The notes under the pieces are model-generated. The model saw only the letters and a list, made by a program, of their open reading frames with translations. It was not told where the DNA came from and made no database searches. Made by a program: the position numbers and the translations under genes. A stretch of DNA of 64,000 nt. Source: Pseudorhodoferax aquiterrae. GTDB lineage: Bacteria; Pseudomonadota; Gammaproteobacteria; Burkholderiales; Burkholderiaceae_C. The DNA lies in the NCBI RefSeq assembly GCF_014652235.1, contig NZ_BMYK01000024.1, forward strand, positions 1 through 64,000. The letters run 5' to 3'. Each line of letters opens with the position of its first letter. The first letter of the stretch is position 1. This document shows positions 28,962-40,398 of this stretch, in pieces.

Positions 28962-29450
28962 GTGGCTTCAAAAACCCAGCGCCCCGCTGCGCCCACGCGC
29001 CGCATCCAGGCCCGCCGCTCGGGCGTGCATGGCAAGGGCGTGTTCGCCGTGCAGGACATCGCCGAGGGCGAGACCATCATCGAGTACGTGGGCGAGATCA
29101 TCAGCTGGCAGGAGGCGCAGGACCGCCACCCGCACGACCCGAGCGACCCCAACCACACCTTCTACTTCCACGTCGACGAGGACCGCGTCATCGACGCCAC
29201 CTACGGCGGCAACTCCTCGCGCTGGATCAACCACGCCTGCGAGCCCAACTGCATCGCCGACGAGCAGGATGGCCGCATCTTCATCAAGGCGCTGCGCGAC
29301 ATCCGCGCCGGCGAGGAACTCAACTACGACTACGGGCTCATCATCGACGAGCCCTACACCAAGAAGCTCAAGGCCGAGTACCCCTGCTGGTGCGGCGCCA
29401 AGAGCTGCCGCGGCACGCTGCTGTCGCCCAAGCCGCGCAAGCGGCCATGA
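28962..29450 (+). CDS. SET-domain protein lysine methyltransferase
   Basis: A 162-aa SET-domain protein predicted to methylate lysine residues with S-adenosylmethionine. After a basic N-terminus (residues 1-20) come GVHGKGVFAVQDI, the catalytic motifs RWINHACEPNC (pseudoknot) and ELNYDYG, and a post-SET cysteine cluster CWCGAKSCRG that likely binds zinc with the Cys of the NHxCxPN motif. The start is GTG 28962, with no in-frame ATG close by. The stop overlaps the birA start (ATGA). Bacterial SET proteins of this size act on DNA-binding or ribosomal proteins in the few known cases; the target here is unknown. A divergent neighbour is the SWIB-tailed topoisomerase. Confidence 0.92.
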   Translation: MASKTQRPAAPTRRIQARRSGVHGKGVFAVQDIAEGETIIEYVGEIISWQEAQDRHPHDPSDPNHTFYFHVDEDRVIDATYGGNSSRWINHACEPNCIADEQDGRIFIKALRDIRAGEELNYDYGLIIDEPYTKKLKAEYPCWCGAKSCRGTLLSPKPRKRP

Positions 29451-30208
29451 GCATGCAGCGCTGGCCCGCCGAGGACATCTGGGAAGCGGTGGCGCCGTTG
29501 CTGCCGGGCTTCACGGTCGAGGTGCTGCCCGAGATCGACTCCACCAGCAGCGAACTGATGCGCCGCATCCGCGCCGGCCGGCCCGAGCCGACGCTGCTCG
29601 TGGCCGAGCGCCAGACGGCAGGGCGCGGCCGCATGGGCCGGCCCTGGCAGGGCGATGCGGGCAGCTCGCTGGCCATGTCGCTGGCGCTGCCGCTGGCACC
29701 GCGGGATTGGTCGGGCCTGTCGCTGGCCGTGGGCGTGGCCGTGGTCGGCGCGCTGCACCCGGCGCTGCAGCTCAAGTGGCCCAACGACGTCTGGTTCGAA
29801 GACCGCAAGCTGGCCGGCATCCTGATCGAGACCGTGGCGGGCGGCAGCGAGCGCCATGCCATCGTAGGCATCGGCCTCAACATCGCGCCGCGTGACGGCG
29901 ACGGGCTGTCGACACCGCCTGCCGCGCTGGCCGAACTGCAACCCGGCTGGGACGCCGGCCAGGCCCTGCGCGCCATCGCGCTGCCGCTGGTGCAGACCAT
30001 CCAGCGCTTCGAGGCCGAGGGCTTCGCGCCGTTCCGCGCGGCCTTCGAAGCGCGCGACCTGCTCAAGGGCCGGCCGCTGCGCCTGTCCGACGGCACCGAG
30101 GGCGTGGGCGACGGGGTCGACCCCGACGGCGCGCTGCGCGTGCAGACGGCGCAGGGGCTGCAACGCATCAGCAGCTCGGAGGTCAGCGTGCGGCCGGTGA
30201 AGGCCTGA
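29447..30208 (+). CDS. birA: biotin-[acetyl-CoA carboxylase] ligase
   Basis: A 253-aa biotin protein ligase that activates biotin with ATP and attaches it to the carrier protein of acetyl-CoA carboxylase. Motifs: IDSTSSELM, the adenylate-binding AGRGRMGRPW, LKWPNDVWF, KLAGILIE and GIGLNI, then the small C-terminal domain (GRPLRLSDGTEG). It lacks the N-terminal helix-turn-helix of E. coli BirA, so it is a ligase only and not a repressor of biotin genes. ATG 29447 overlaps the SET gene stop by four bases, and the SPOR-like gene starts 2 bases after its stop. Confidence 0.94.
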   Translation: MSMQRWPAEDIWEAVAPLLPGFTVEVLPEIDSTSSELMRRIRAGRPEPTLLVAERQTAGRGRMGRPWQGDAGSSLAMSLALPLAPRDWSGLSLAVGVAVVGALHPALQLKWPNDVWFEDRKLAGILIETVAGGSERHAIVGIGLNIAPRDGDGLSTPPAALAELQPGWDAGQALRAIALPLVQTIQRFEAEGFAPFRAAFEARDLLKGRPLRLSDGTEGVGDGVDPDGALRVQTAQGLQRISSSEVSVRPVKA

Positions 30209-30210
30209 GC

Positions 30211-30909
30211 ATGCTGTTGCGGACCACGGCCCTGGCCCTGCTGTTCGCCAACGGGGCCTACTTCGCCTGGTCGCAGGGCCTGCTGGCGCCGGTGGGGCTG
30301 GCGCCGGAATCGGCGCGCGAGCCGCAGCGCCTGGAGCAGCAGATCCGGCCCGAGGCGCTGCGCGTGGCGCCGGCCGCCCCGGCGGCATCCGGGCCGGAGC
30401 CCGCCGCACCGGCGCCCCCGGCCGCACCCACCATCCCTGCCGCGCAGGCCGAGGCCCCGGCGCCCACCGTGGCCTGCCTGCAGGCCGGACCGTTCGACAA
30501 CGCCCAGGCACAGGCCCTGCGCCAGGCCCTGGGCGCCGGTGGAGTGCCGGCGTCGGCCTGGTCGCTGGAGCCCATGGCGCCGCCCGACCGCTGGATCGTC
30601 TACATGGGCCGCTACAACGACACGGAGGCGCTCGAGAAGAAGCGTGCCGAGTTGCGCGCGCTGCGCGTGGACACGGCACCGATCACGCAGCCCGCGCTGG
30701 CGCCGGGCCTGTCGCTCGGCGTGTTCTCGACCCAGGAGGCGGCCAACGAACACCTGGCGCAGCTGGCGCGCCGCGGCGTGCGCACGGCGCGCGTGGTGGC
30801 CGAGCACCGCGAGCCGACGGCAGCACGGTTGCGCCTGCCGGCCGCTGATGCCGCCCTGCGCGAGCAGGTGCAGGGCCTGCTGGCCGGCCGGCCGCTGGCG
30901 CCCTGCTGA
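30211..30909 (+). CDS. SPOR-like membrane-anchored protein
   Basis: A 232-aa protein with one N-terminal span (about residues 5-27, TALALLFANGAYFAWSQGLL), an Ala/Pro-rich linker (about 50-85) and a C-terminal region (about 88-200) containing two SPOR-like half repeats: CLQAGPFDNAQAQALRQAL with WIVYMGRYND, and LSLGVFSTQEAANEHLAQLARRGVRTARVV. The second has the common SPOR pattern of strand-helix-strand. It is the last gene of the SET-birA-SPOR unit and ends 10 bases before the convergent sensor-kinase gene. A link to cell division or envelope maintenance is inferred from the domain only. Confidence 0.8.
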   Translation: MLLRTTALALLFANGAYFAWSQGLLAPVGLAPESAREPQRLEQQIRPEALRVAPAAPAASGPEPAAPAPPAAPTIPAAQAEAPAPTVACLQAGPFDNAQAQALRQALGAGGVPASAWSLEPMAPPDRWIVYMGRYNDTEALEKKRAELRALRVDTAPITQPALAPGLSLGVFSTQEAANEHLAQLARRGVRTARVVAEHREPTAARLRLPAADAALREQVQGLLAGRPLAPC

Positions 30910-30919
30910 ACGCGGCCTC

Positions 30920-32365
30920 TCAACTGCGCGCAGGCTCCGGGCCGAAGCGCACTTCCACGCAGGTGCCTGGCGGCTGCTGGCCCGCATGCGCATCGCGCAG
31001 CGCCACCGCGGCGCCGTGCTGGTCCGCGATCTCGCGCACGATGGACAGGCCCAGGCCGGAGCCGTCGGCATCGGTGCCGAGCGCGCGGTAGAAGGGCTGG
31101 AACACCAGCTCGCGCTCGGCGCCCGGGATGCCGGGGCCCGAATCCTCCACCTGCAGCCGCAGCGGGCCCTCGGCGTCGGCCGCCAGCACACGGGCGGTCA
31201 CCACGCCGGGCCGCCCCGGGCGCGAGGGCGTGTAGGCGATCGCGTTGTCGACGAGGTTGCGCACGAGTTCCTTGAGCAACGTGGCATTGCCTTCGAGCTG
31301 CACGCCGGGTGCGCCGGGCAAGGCGCCGTCGTAGCCCAGGTCCAGCGACTTGTCCATGGCGCGCGGCAGCGCCTCCTGCACCACGTCCATGACCAGCCGC
31401 GCGAGGTCGCAGGGCTGGCGCGCGATGGGCGCGCCGGCGTTTTCGGCGCGTGCCAGCGCCAGCAGCTGGTTGACCGTGTGCGTGGCGCGGATGCTGGAGC
31501 GGCGGATCTGCAGCAGCGACTGCTTGAGCTCGTCGGCATTGGCGCCATCGCGCTGCGCGAGGTCGGCCTGCATGCGCAGGCCCGCCAGCGGCGTCTTGAG
31601 CTGGTGCGCGGCGTCGGCCAGGAAGCGCTTCTGCGTGGCGATGGAGTCCTTGAGCCGCGTGAGCAGGTCGTTGACCGAGGACACCAGCGGCGCGACTTCC
31701 AGCGGCACGGTGCGGTCGTCCAGCGGCGACAGGTCGTCGGGCTTGCGCGCGCGGATGCGCTCTTCGAGTTCGGACAGCGGCTTGATGCCGCGCACCAGCG
31801 CGAGCCAGACCAGCAGCACCGCGAGCGGCAGGATGACGAACTGCGGCAGCATCACGCCCTTGATGATCTCGGCCGCCAGCACCGAGCGCTTCTCGCGCGT
31901 CTCGGCCACCTGCACGAGGGCGGTCTGGCCGCTGCTGTCCAGCGCCACCCAGGTGTAGGCCACGCGCAGGCCCAGGCCGCGCAGCTCGTCGTCGCGCAGC
32001 CGCACCTCGCCGCTCTGGCCGCGTTCGGCGTCGCGCGGCAACGCCAGTTCGCGCTCGCCGGCCAGCAGCTCGCCGCGCGGGCCCAGCACCTGGTAGAAGA
32101 CCTGGTCGGATTCGTCGGCGCGCAGGATCTCGTGCGCCGGGGGCGGCAGGCTGAACTGCAAGCGCCCGCTCTTGGGCAGCGCCACCTGCTGGGCCAGCGC
32201 GCGCACGTTGTGCTCCAGCGCGCGGTCGAAGGGGTTGCCGGCGATGCCCTGGGCCACGAGCCAGGTCAGCACCAGGCTGACGGGCCACAGCAGCAGCAGC
32301 GGCGTCAGCATCCAGTCCAGGATCTCGCCGAACAGCGACCGCTGCTCGCGCTGGAACAGCTTCAC
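30920..32365 (-). CDS. TctE/QseC-type sensor histidine kinase
   Basis: A 481-aa inner-membrane histidine kinase: TM1 at about residues 17-41, a periplasmic two-component sensor N-terminal domain (about 45-165), TM2 at 170-192, a linker helix, HisKA with His254 (FLADAAHQLKTPLAGL, the TctE-like signature) and HATPase_c (LVDNAIAYT; DSGPGI; GSGLGLSI). The start is GTG 32365 overlapping the regulator stop (GTGA); the longer open frame upstream is out-of-frame regulator sequence. Members of this group often regulate tricarboxylate or other organic-acid uptake; two orphan Bug receptors are in the window but not adjacent. Confidence 0.92.
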   Translation of the reverse strand: MKLFQREQRSLFGEILDWMLTPLLLLWPVSLVLTWLVAQGIAGNPFDRALEHNVRALAQQVALPKSGRLQFSLPPPAHEILRADESDQVFYQVLGPRGELLAGERELALPRDAERGQSGEVRLRDDELRGLGLRVAYTWVALDSSGQTALVQVAETREKRSVLAAEIIKGVMLPQFVILPLAVLLVWLALVRGIKPLSELEERIRARKPDDLSPLDDRTVPLEVAPLVSSVNDLLTRLKDSIATQKRFLADAAHQLKTPLAGLRMQADLAQRDGANADELKQSLLQIRRSSIRATHTVNQLLALARAENAGAPIARQPCDLARLVMDVVQEALPRAMDKSLDLGYDGALPGAPGVQLEGNATLLKELVRNLVDNAIAYTPSRPGRPGVVTARVLAADAEGPLRLQVEDSGPGIPGAERELVFQPFYRALGTDADGSGLGLSIVREIADQHGAAVALRDAHAGQQPPGTCVEVRFGPEPARS

Positions 32366-33036
32366 GCGCTGATCTTCTCGAGGCAGTAGCCCAGGCCACG
32401 CACGGTGGCGATGCGGATCGGGCCCTTCTCGATCTTCTTGCGCAGGCGGTGGATGTAGACCTCGATGGCGTTGGTCGAGACCTCCTCGCCCCATTCGCAC
32501 AGGCGCTCGACCAGCTGGTCCTTGCTGACCAGGCGGCCGGCGCGCTGCAACAGCACTTCCAGCAGGCCCAGTTCGCGCGCCGAGAGTTCGACCATGCGGC
32601 CATCGATGGTGGCCACGCGGCCGGCCTGGTCGTATTCGAGCGGCCCATGGCGGATGGAGCTGCTGGTGGCGCCGGTGCCGCGCCGCGTGAGCGCGCGCAC
32701 GCGGGCCTCGAGCTCCTGCAGCGAGAACGGCTTGGCCATGTAGTCGTCGGCGCCGTAATCCAGGCCCTTGACGCGTTCCTCCACGCTGTCGGCCGCGGTC
32801 AGGATCAGCACCGGCAGCGCCGAGCCGCGGCCGCGCAATGCGCGCAGCACCTCCAGGCCGTGCATGCGCGGCAGCCCCAGATCCAGGATCAGCAGGTCGA
32901 ACTGGCTGCTCGTGCGCAGCGCGGCATCGGCTTCGGTGCCGCTGGCCACATGGTCCACGGCCGCGCCGGAGCTGCGCAGCGCGCGCAGCAGGCCGTCGGC
33001 CAGCACCTGGTCATCCTCGGCGATCAGAATGCGCAT
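32362..33036 (-). CDS. OmpR-family response regulator (TctD-like)
   Basis: A 224-aa response regulator partnered with the sensor kinase immediately downstream (4-base overlap). The receiver domain has the acidic pocket EDD (8-10), phospho-acceptor Asp52 (LILDLGLP) and Lys of YMAKPF. The DNA-binding domain is an OmpR winged helix (ELSARELGLLEVLLQRAGRLV; NAIEVYIHRLRKKI; VRGLGY). The ATG at 33036 gives the family start MRILIAEDD. MarR lies 34 bases upstream on the same strand and may be co-transcribed. Confidence 0.94.
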   Translation of the reverse strand: MRILIAEDDQVLADGLLRALRSSGAAVDHVASGTEADAALRTSSQFDLLILDLGLPRMHGLEVLRALRGRGSALPVLILTAADSVEERVKGLDYGADDYMAKPFSLQELEARVRALTRRGTGATSSSIRHGPLEYDQAGRVATIDGRMVELSARELGLLEVLLQRAGRLVSKDQLVERLCEWGEEVSTNAIEVYIHRLRKKIEKGPIRIATVRGLGYCLEKISA

Positions 33037-33070
33037 GCGGTTCTCCGGTTGGGCAGGCGAAACAGAAATT

Positions 33071-33574
33071 CTAGGAGCCCACGTAGGCTTCCAGCCCCAG
33101 GCGCACGACGGTGGCCACTTCGGCCCCGACCGCCTCGCGGAACTCGGCCTCGGCCTGCACCAGCGCCCCACGGAAGGCCTGCTGCCAGGCCAGGCCGTCC
33201 GGCGTGAAGCGCACGATGCGGGCGCGCGCGTCGTGCGGGTCGGCCGCCCGCGTGACCAGGCCCCAGGCCTCGCACTGCGCGATCAGGTCGCCCATGGCCT
33301 GCTTGCTCATGCCGGCGCGTTCGGCCAGCACACCGGGCCGCGTGCCGCCGGCGTCCAGGTGCCGCGTGATGTGCACATGCGCGGCACTCACCTGGGCGCG
33401 CGCCGCGAGGTTGGACAGGGCCAGCGGTACTTGCACGTCGTGCGCCATCAGGGCCAGCACACGCGTGTCGAAGCGGCGCAAGGCATCGCCCATCAAGCGC
33501 CCCAGATGGGTGGTGCGCCAGGCGTCATCGAGGGCGGCGGTCTGCATCAGCAGATCGTAAGGCAAACTGACCAA
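33071..33574 (-). CDS. MarR-family transcriptional regulator
   Basis: A 167-aa winged-helix regulator. The core has [18 protein letters not shown], the recognition-helix region [26 protein letters not shown] and the wing [14 protein letters not shown], all typical of MarR. It is divergent from recA (114 bases apart) and precedes the two-component genes. ATG 33574 is used; an internal ATG at 33547 would shorten the protein by 9 residues. Ligand and target are unknown. Confidence 0.88.
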   Translation of the reverse strand: MVSLPYDLLMQTAALDDAWRTTHLGRLMGDALRRFDTRVLALMAHDVQVPLALSNLAARAQVSAAHVHITRHLDAGGTRPGVLAERAGMSKQAMGDLIAQCEAWGLVTRAADPHDARARIVRFTPDGLAWQQAFRGALVQAEAEFREAVGAEVATVVRLGLEAYVGS

Positions 33575-33612
33575 AAAATGTGATTCTTCGAAGCAACGCC
33601 TGCACTACACTA

Positions 33613-33628
33613 CTGGTCAAGCATCCAG
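33613..33628 (+). promoter_or_regulatory. LexA (SOS) box upstream of recA
   Basis: CTGGTCAAGCATCCAG fits the CTG-N10-CAG SOS-box pattern exactly and lies 60 bases before the recA start, as expected for LexA control of recA in betaproteobacteria. Confidence 0.7.
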
Positions 33629-33688
33629 ACAGTATGGAGTCACAGTCCGGGTGCAGTTGGCAAGTCATTGATCTCAAGGAGATTTTTC

Positions 33689-34740
<1,052 letters not shown>

Positions 34741-34744
<4 letters not shown>

Positions 34745-35199
34745 ACAACGGCCGGCCTGCGCCCTCGCTGAAAGGCCGGGCGCTGCGCCTGCTGGCCCAG
34801 CGCGAGCATTCGCGCCCGGAACTCGAGCGCAAGCTCGCGCGCCACACCGACGACGCCGAGCAACTCGCGCGCGCGCTCGATGAACTGCAGGCCAAGGGCT
34901 TCATCAGCGAGGCGCGCGTGGTCGAATCCGTGCTGCACCAGCGGGCCGCCCAATATGGGGCGCTGCGCCTGCGTCAGGAGCTGCAGCACAAGGGCGTGGC
35001 GCCCGCGGCCATCGCCCAAGCCGTGGCGGGCCTGGCCGACAGCGAGTTCGAACGCGCCCTTGCGCTGTGGCAACGCCGCTTCGAACCCGCCGCCGATGCA
35101 CGCGAACACGCACGGCAAAGCCGCTTCCTGCTGGCCCGCGGCTTCTCCAGCGCCGTGGTGACGCGCGTGCTGCGCCACCGGCCCGACAATGCGGGCTGA
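34741..35199 (+). CDS. recX: RecA regulatory protein RecX
   Basis: A 152-aa RecX, which binds RecA filaments and limits their growth. Family signatures are [19 protein letters not shown], the helical repeat [18 protein letters not shown] with [15 protein letters not shown], and the C-terminal [21 protein letters not shown] 34741 overlaps the recA stop (GTGA), so translation is coupled to recA. The MFS gene begins directly after its stop codon. Confidence 0.95.
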
Positions 35200-36408
35200 A
35201 TGCCCGCCTCCCCCGCCCGCGCCCTCTCGGCGCTGACCTTCGCCTTCGGCCTGAGCCAGTTCTTCCGCAGCTGCCTGGCCGTGATCGCGCCCGAACTGCA
35301 GCGCGACCTGGCGCTGTCCGCCGCCGGCTTCGGCCTGCTGTCCTCGTGCTTCTTCCTGTCGTTCGCGGCCGCACAGGTCCCGGTCGGCATCGCGTTCGAC
35401 CGCTGGGGCGTGGGCCGGCCCACGCGCTGGCTGATGTCCATCGGCGTGGCGTCCTCGCTGCTGTTCGTCTTCGCGCCGAACGGGCCAACGGCCATGCTGG
35501 CCCAGGCCGGTCTGGGCCTGGCCTGCGCGCCGGTGTTCATGGGCCTCATGCATTACGCCGGGGCGCAGCTGCCGCCGGCGCAGTACGTGGCCTTCGTCGG
35601 CCGCGCCAACGCCACCGGCATGCTGGGCGCCTTGTGCTCGACCTTGCCGCTCGGCTGGCTGGCCCAGCACCTGGGATGGCGGGTGCCGCTGGCACTGGCT
35701 GGTGTGTGCATGCTCATCGCCTGCACAGCCGTGTGGCGCACGCTGGACGACGAGGGCGATGCCGATGCGCGCAGCGAGTCGCCGCTGGCCATGGTCGGCT
35801 CCAGCGCCGCACTGCTGCTGCGGCCCGCGTTGTGGACACTGATCCCGCTGTGCGTGGCCATGGCGGCCGGCACCAGCTTTCGCAACGCCTGGGGCGGTCC
35901 CTACCTGGCGGACTTGTTCGGGCTGCAGACGCAGGGCCGCGGACTGGCACTGTCGGCCGTGACCATCGCCTGCTTCGGCACCGCGCTGCTGCTGCCGCGG
36001 CTGGTGCGCCGCGGCGGCCTGCGCGCCACCGTGCTGGCGTGGACGCTGCTGTCGCTGGCCGGTGCACTCGTGCTGGTGCTCTGGCCAGGCGGCGGCGCCA
36101 TGCTGGCGCACCTGGCCGCCATGGCCCTGCTCGTGACCATCGGCATGCTGCACCCGTTGGTCATGACGCATGGCCGCGAACTGCTGCCGCCGGCCCTGCG
36201 CGGGCGCGGCCTGGGCGTGCTCAACAGCTTCGTGTTCCTGGGTTCGGCGCTGACGGCCTGGGCCTTCGGTCAGATCGCCGACAAGGGCCAGCGCGCGGGC
36301 TGGACCTTGGAGTGGACCTGGTCGGCGATCTTCGGCTGCGCCGGCGTGCTGGTGCTGCTGGGCGCGCTGCCCTACGCACTCAGCCCGCGGCCGGGCGACA
36401 AGTCCTGA
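35200..36408 (+). CDS. major facilitator superfamily transporter
   Basis: A 402-aa inner-membrane transporter with about 12 predicted spans. The MFS loop motif between spans 2 and 3 is visible as GIAFDRWGVGRPTRW (Gly, Asp, Arg pattern), with a central cytoplasmic loop at about 183-200 (DDEGDADARSES). Overall sequence resembles NarK/NNP-like or aromatic-acid MFS branches, but no substrate can be assigned. Its ATG follows the recX TGA with no gap, so it is likely read from the recA-recX transcript, and it converges on argC with 9 bases between stops. Confidence 0.88.
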   Translation: MPASPARALSALTFAFGLSQFFRSCLAVIAPELQRDLALSAAGFGLLSSCFFLSFAAAQVPVGIAFDRWGVGRPTRWLMSIGVASSLLFVFAPNGPTAMLAQAGLGLACAPVFMGLMHYAGAQLPPAQYVAFVGRANATGMLGALCSTLPLGWLAQHLGWRVPLALAGVCMLIACTAVWRTLDDEGDADARSESPLAMVGSSAALLLRPALWTLIPLCVAMAAGTSFRNAWGGPYLADLFGLQTQGRGLALSAVTIACFGTALLLPRLVRRGGLRATVLAWTLLSLAGALVLVLWPGGGAMLAHLAAMALLVTIGMLHPLVMTHGRELLPPALRGRGLGVLNSFVFLGSALTAWAFGQIADKGQRAGWTLEWTWSAIFGCAGVLVLLGALPYALSPRPGDKS

Positions 36409-36417
36409 ACCGCGCGC

Positions 36418-37341
36418 TCACAGGCCAAGCATCAGCTTGAGGTTCTGCACCGCGGCGCCGCTGGCACCCTTGCCCAGGTTGTCCAGCCGCGCGATGACGA
36501 CGGCGTGGCGCGCGTCCTCGTTCGGGAACACGCGGATCTCGAGCTGGTTGGTGTCGTTGAGCGCCAGCGCATCGAGCTTGCCGCTGTCGGTGGGCGGCAG
36601 CGCCCGCACGAACTGCTCCGGCGTGTTGCTCTTGGCATAGTGGCTGGCCAGCGCCGCCTGCAGGTCGGCGGCGCGCGGCTTGCCGGGCAGGTCGTCCAGG
36701 TGCAGCGGCAACTGCACCAGCATGCCCTGGCGGAAGTTGCCGACCGAGGGAATGAAGACCGGCCGGCGCGTGAGCCCTGTGTACTTCATGATCTCGGGGA
36801 TGTGCTTGTGCTTGAGGCCCAGCGCATAGGTCTCGAACAGCGGCGCTTCGTTCTTCTCGTAGGCCTCGATCATGGTGCGGCCACCACCGGAGTAGCCGCT
36901 GACCGAGGGCAGCGCGATCGGGAAGTCCGCGGGCAGCAGGCCGGCATCGACGAGCGGCCGCACGATGGCGATGGCGCCCGTGGCGTAGCAGCCCGGATTG
37001 GCGACGCGGTCGGCCTGGGCCACCTTCTGGGCCTGGCCGGCCACGAGCTCGGGAAAGCCGAAGACCCAGGACGGGTTCACGCGGTGCGCCGTCGAGGCGT
37101 CGACGATCTTGGGTTTACTGCCCTGCAGCTGGTCGATCAGCGCGACCGACTCGATGGCCGCGTCGTCGTGCAGGCACAGCACGACCAGGTCCACACCGGC
37201 CATGAGTTCGCGCTTGGCCGCGACATCCTTGCGCAACTCGGGCGCGATGCTGACGAGTTCGATCTGCGGCATGGCCTGCAGCCGCTCGCGGATCTGCAGT
37301 CCGGTGGTGCCGGCTTCGCCATCGATGAAGACCTTGGCCAT
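36418..37341 (-). CDS. argC: N-acetyl-gamma-glutamyl-phosphate reductase (short type)
   Basis: A 307-aa enzyme of arginine biosynthesis that reduces N-acetylglutamyl phosphate to the semialdehyde with NADPH. It is the shorter type-2 ArgC found in Burkholderiales. Motifs: the nucleotide-binding [18 protein letters not shown] start and catalytic Cys118 in [12 protein letters not shown], followed by [12 protein letters not shown]. The ATG at 37341 gives the family start; the upstream open frame to 37455 is not ArgC-like. It is divergent from sucC with 167 bases between starts. Confidence 0.95.
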   Translation of the reverse strand: MAKVFIDGEAGTTGLQIRERLQAMPQIELVSIAPELRKDVAAKRELMAGVDLVVLCLHDDAAIESVALIDQLQGSKPKIVDASTAHRVNPSWVFGFPELVAGQAQKVAQADRVANPGCYATGAIAIVRPLVDAGLLPADFPIALPSVSGYSGGGRTMIEAYEKNEAPLFETYALGLKHKHIPEIMKYTGLTRRPVFIPSVGNFRQGMLVQLPLHLDDLPGKPRAADLQAALASHYAKSNTPEQFVRALPPTDSGKLDALALNDTNQLEIRVFPNEDARHAVVIARLDNLGKGASGAAVQNLKLMLGL

Positions 37342-37508
37342 GGTGCTGTGCCTCGTGAAAGTACGTGTTGACCGCACAAAATTGGTGCAGCGCACCATGA
37401 TACAGTCGCTGGCTGTCCGCAGTCTGGTTGTCAAGCATCCGTCGCTGGTGGACAACAGCGAATGTTTTTCGCCCTCCCGTCCCCAACCCTCTTCCGAGAG
37501 ACCTCCTC

Positions 37509-38672
<1,164 letters not shown>

Positions 38673-38681
38673 GGAAGCGTC

Positions 38682-39575
38682 ATGTCGATCTACATCAACA
38701 AAGACACCAAGGTCATCACCCAGGGCATCACCGGCAAGACCGGCCAGTTCCACACGGAAAAGTGCCAGGAATACGCGAATGGCAAGAACGCCTTCGTCGC
38801 CGGTGTGAACCCGAAGAAGGCCGGCGAGTCGATCTTCAACATCCCGATCTACGCCTCCGTCAAGGAAGCCGCCCAGCAGACCGGCGCCACCGTGTCGGTG
38901 ATCTACGTGCCGCCTCCTGGCGCCGCCGCCGCGATCTGGGAAGCCGTCGAAGCCGACCTGGACATGGCCATCTGCATCACCGAGGGCATCCCGGTCCGCG
39001 ACATGCTGGAAGTGCGCAACAAGATGAAGGCCAAGGAAGCCGCCGGCGGCAAGAAGACGCTGCTGCTGGGCCCGAACTGCCCCGGCCTGATCACGCCCGA
39101 CGAGATCAAGATCGGCATCATGCCCGGCCACATCCACCGCAAGGGCCGCGTCGGTGTGGTCTCGCGCTCCGGCACGCTGACCTATGAAGCCGTGGCCATG
39201 CTGACCGAGATCGGCCTGGGCCAGTCCAGTGCCGTCGGCATCGGTGGCGACCCGATCAACGGCCTGAAGCACATCGACGTGATGAAGGCCTTCAACGACG
39301 ATCCGGAAACGGACGCCGTGATCATGATCGGCGAGATCGGCGGCCCGGACGAGGCTGACGCGGCCCGCTGGTGCAAGGACAACATGAAGAAGCCCGTGGT
39401 CGGCTTCATCGCGGGCGTGACCGCCCCTCCGGGCAAGCGCATGGGCCACGCCGGCGCGCTGATCTCCGGCGGCGCCGACACGGCCGATGCCAAGCTGGCC
39501 ATCATGGAAGAGTGCGGTTTCACGATCACGCGCAACTTCTCGGAACTGGGCCGCCTGCTCAAGTCCAAGCTGTAA
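38682..39575 (+). CDS. sucD: succinyl-CoA synthetase alpha subunit
   Basis: A 297-aa alpha subunit that binds CoA and is transiently phosphorylated on histidine. It has the N-terminal CoA-binding fold ([15 protein letters not shown]), the conserved [10 protein letters not shown] segment, [17 protein letters not shown] and the phospho-His site in [11 protein letters not shown]. It is paired with sucC in one operon, and a structured 3' region and terminator follow. Confidence 0.97.
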   Translation: MSIYINKDTKVITQGITGKTGQFHTEKCQEYANGKNAFVAGVNPKKAGESIFNIPIYASVKEAAQQTGATVSVIYVPPPGAAAAIWEAVEADLDMAICITEGIPVRDMLEVRNKMKAKEAAGGKKTLLLGPNCPGLITPDEIKIGIMPGHIHRKGRVGVVSRSGTLTYEAVAMLTEIGLGQSSAVGIGGDPINGLKHIDVMKAFNDDPETDAVIMIGEIGGPDEADAARWCKDNMKKPVVGFIAGVTAPPGKRMGHAGALISGGADTADAKLAIMEECGFTITRNFSELGRLLKSKL

Positions 39576-39580
39576 GAACC

Positions 39581-39683
39581 GGTCAGGTTCTGGTCAGGCT
39601 ACGCAGTTCCACGAACTGCGTCGCTCCGGATCGCTGGGTAAACTGACCCGGCATACAAGAAAGCGCCCTGTACGGGCGCTTTC
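39581..39683 (+). terminator. structured sucCD 3' region ending in a terminator hairpin
   Basis: A perfect 9-base hairpin ACGCAGTTC-CAC-GAACTGCGT lies at 39601-39621. It is bracketed by GGTCAG (39581-39586 and again 39592-39597) and CTGACC (39643-39648), which could pair to close a multi-branch structure. The last hairpin, AAAGCGCCC/GGGCGCTTT at 39660-39668 and 39674-39682, ends in TTT and is the likely terminator. A small RNA released from this 3' region is possible. Confidence 0.65.
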
Positions 39684-39711
39684 GCATTCATAACAGCCGG
39701 AGAAATCGATC

Positions 39712-40398
39712 ATGTTCCTGGGTCTCGACCTGTCTTCCACCACGTTCTGGAGCGCCTTCGGCTCCATCCTGCTGGCCAACGTGGTGCTGTCGGGCGACAA
39801 CGCTGTCGTCATCGCCATGGCCGCACGCACGCTCAAGCCCGAGCAGCGGGGCAAGGCCATCTTCTTCGGCAGCGCCGCCGCCATCGTGATGCGGATCGTG
39901 CTGACCATCGTGGCGATCCGCCTGCTGACCCTGCCCTTCCTCAAGATCGTCGGCGCCGGACTGCTGACCTACATCGGCGTGGACCTGCTGATGGGCGAAG
40001 GCGACGGCGACGACGGTAGCACCGAAGTCTCCGGCATGTTCAATGCGATCCGCACCATCCTCGTGGCCGACCTGGTCATGAGCCTGGACAACGTGCTGGC
40101 CGTCGCGGCCGCCGCGCAGGGCAATCTGCCGCTGCTGGTGGTGGGCCTGCTGGTCAGCATCCCGCTGATCGTGTTCGGCGCGTCGTTGCTGACCAAGGTC
40201 ATGGAGCGCTTCCCCATCATCATCACGATCGGCGCGGCCTTGCTGGGCTTCCTGGCCGGCGAAATGCTGCTGACCGACCCGGCCGTGGTCCAGTACCTGG
40301 GCGCGGTCAGCGAAACCACGGTCAAGGCCGCCGGTCTGGCCGGCGCCGTGCTCGTCGTGGCGGTGGGCAACTGGTTGCAGCGCCGCGGCAACGCTTGA
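39712..40398 (+). CDS. TerC-family integral membrane protein
   Basis: A 228-aa TerC/YjbE-type membrane protein with about seven spans. Family motifs are visible: VVLSGDNAVVIAMA in the first span pair and LVMSLDNVLAVAAAA in the fourth, each with the conserved Asp-Asn pair that is thought to bind metal, and an acidic loop GEGDGDDGS at about 95-103. Members are linked to manganese export and metal loading of exported enzymes. No yybP-ykoY manganese riboswitch was recognised upstream. A 10-base hairpin follows the stop. Confidence 0.9.
   Translation: MFLGLDLSSTTFWSAFGSILLANVVLSGDNAVVIAMAARTLKPEQRGKAIFFGSAAAIVMRIVLTIVAIRLLTLPFLKIVGAGLLTYIGVDLLMGEGDGDDGSTEVSGMFNAIRTILVADLVMSLDNVLAVAAAAQGNLPLLVVGLLVSIPLIVFGASLLTKVMERFPIIITIGAALLGFLAGEMLLTDPAVVQYLGAVSETTVKAAGLAGAVLVVAVGNWLQRRGNA

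Noticed and set aside
39576-39711. Manganese riboswitch (yybP-ykoY) before terC
   Set aside because: The conserved loop sequences of that class were not found; the structure is better explained as the sucCD 3' region and terminator.
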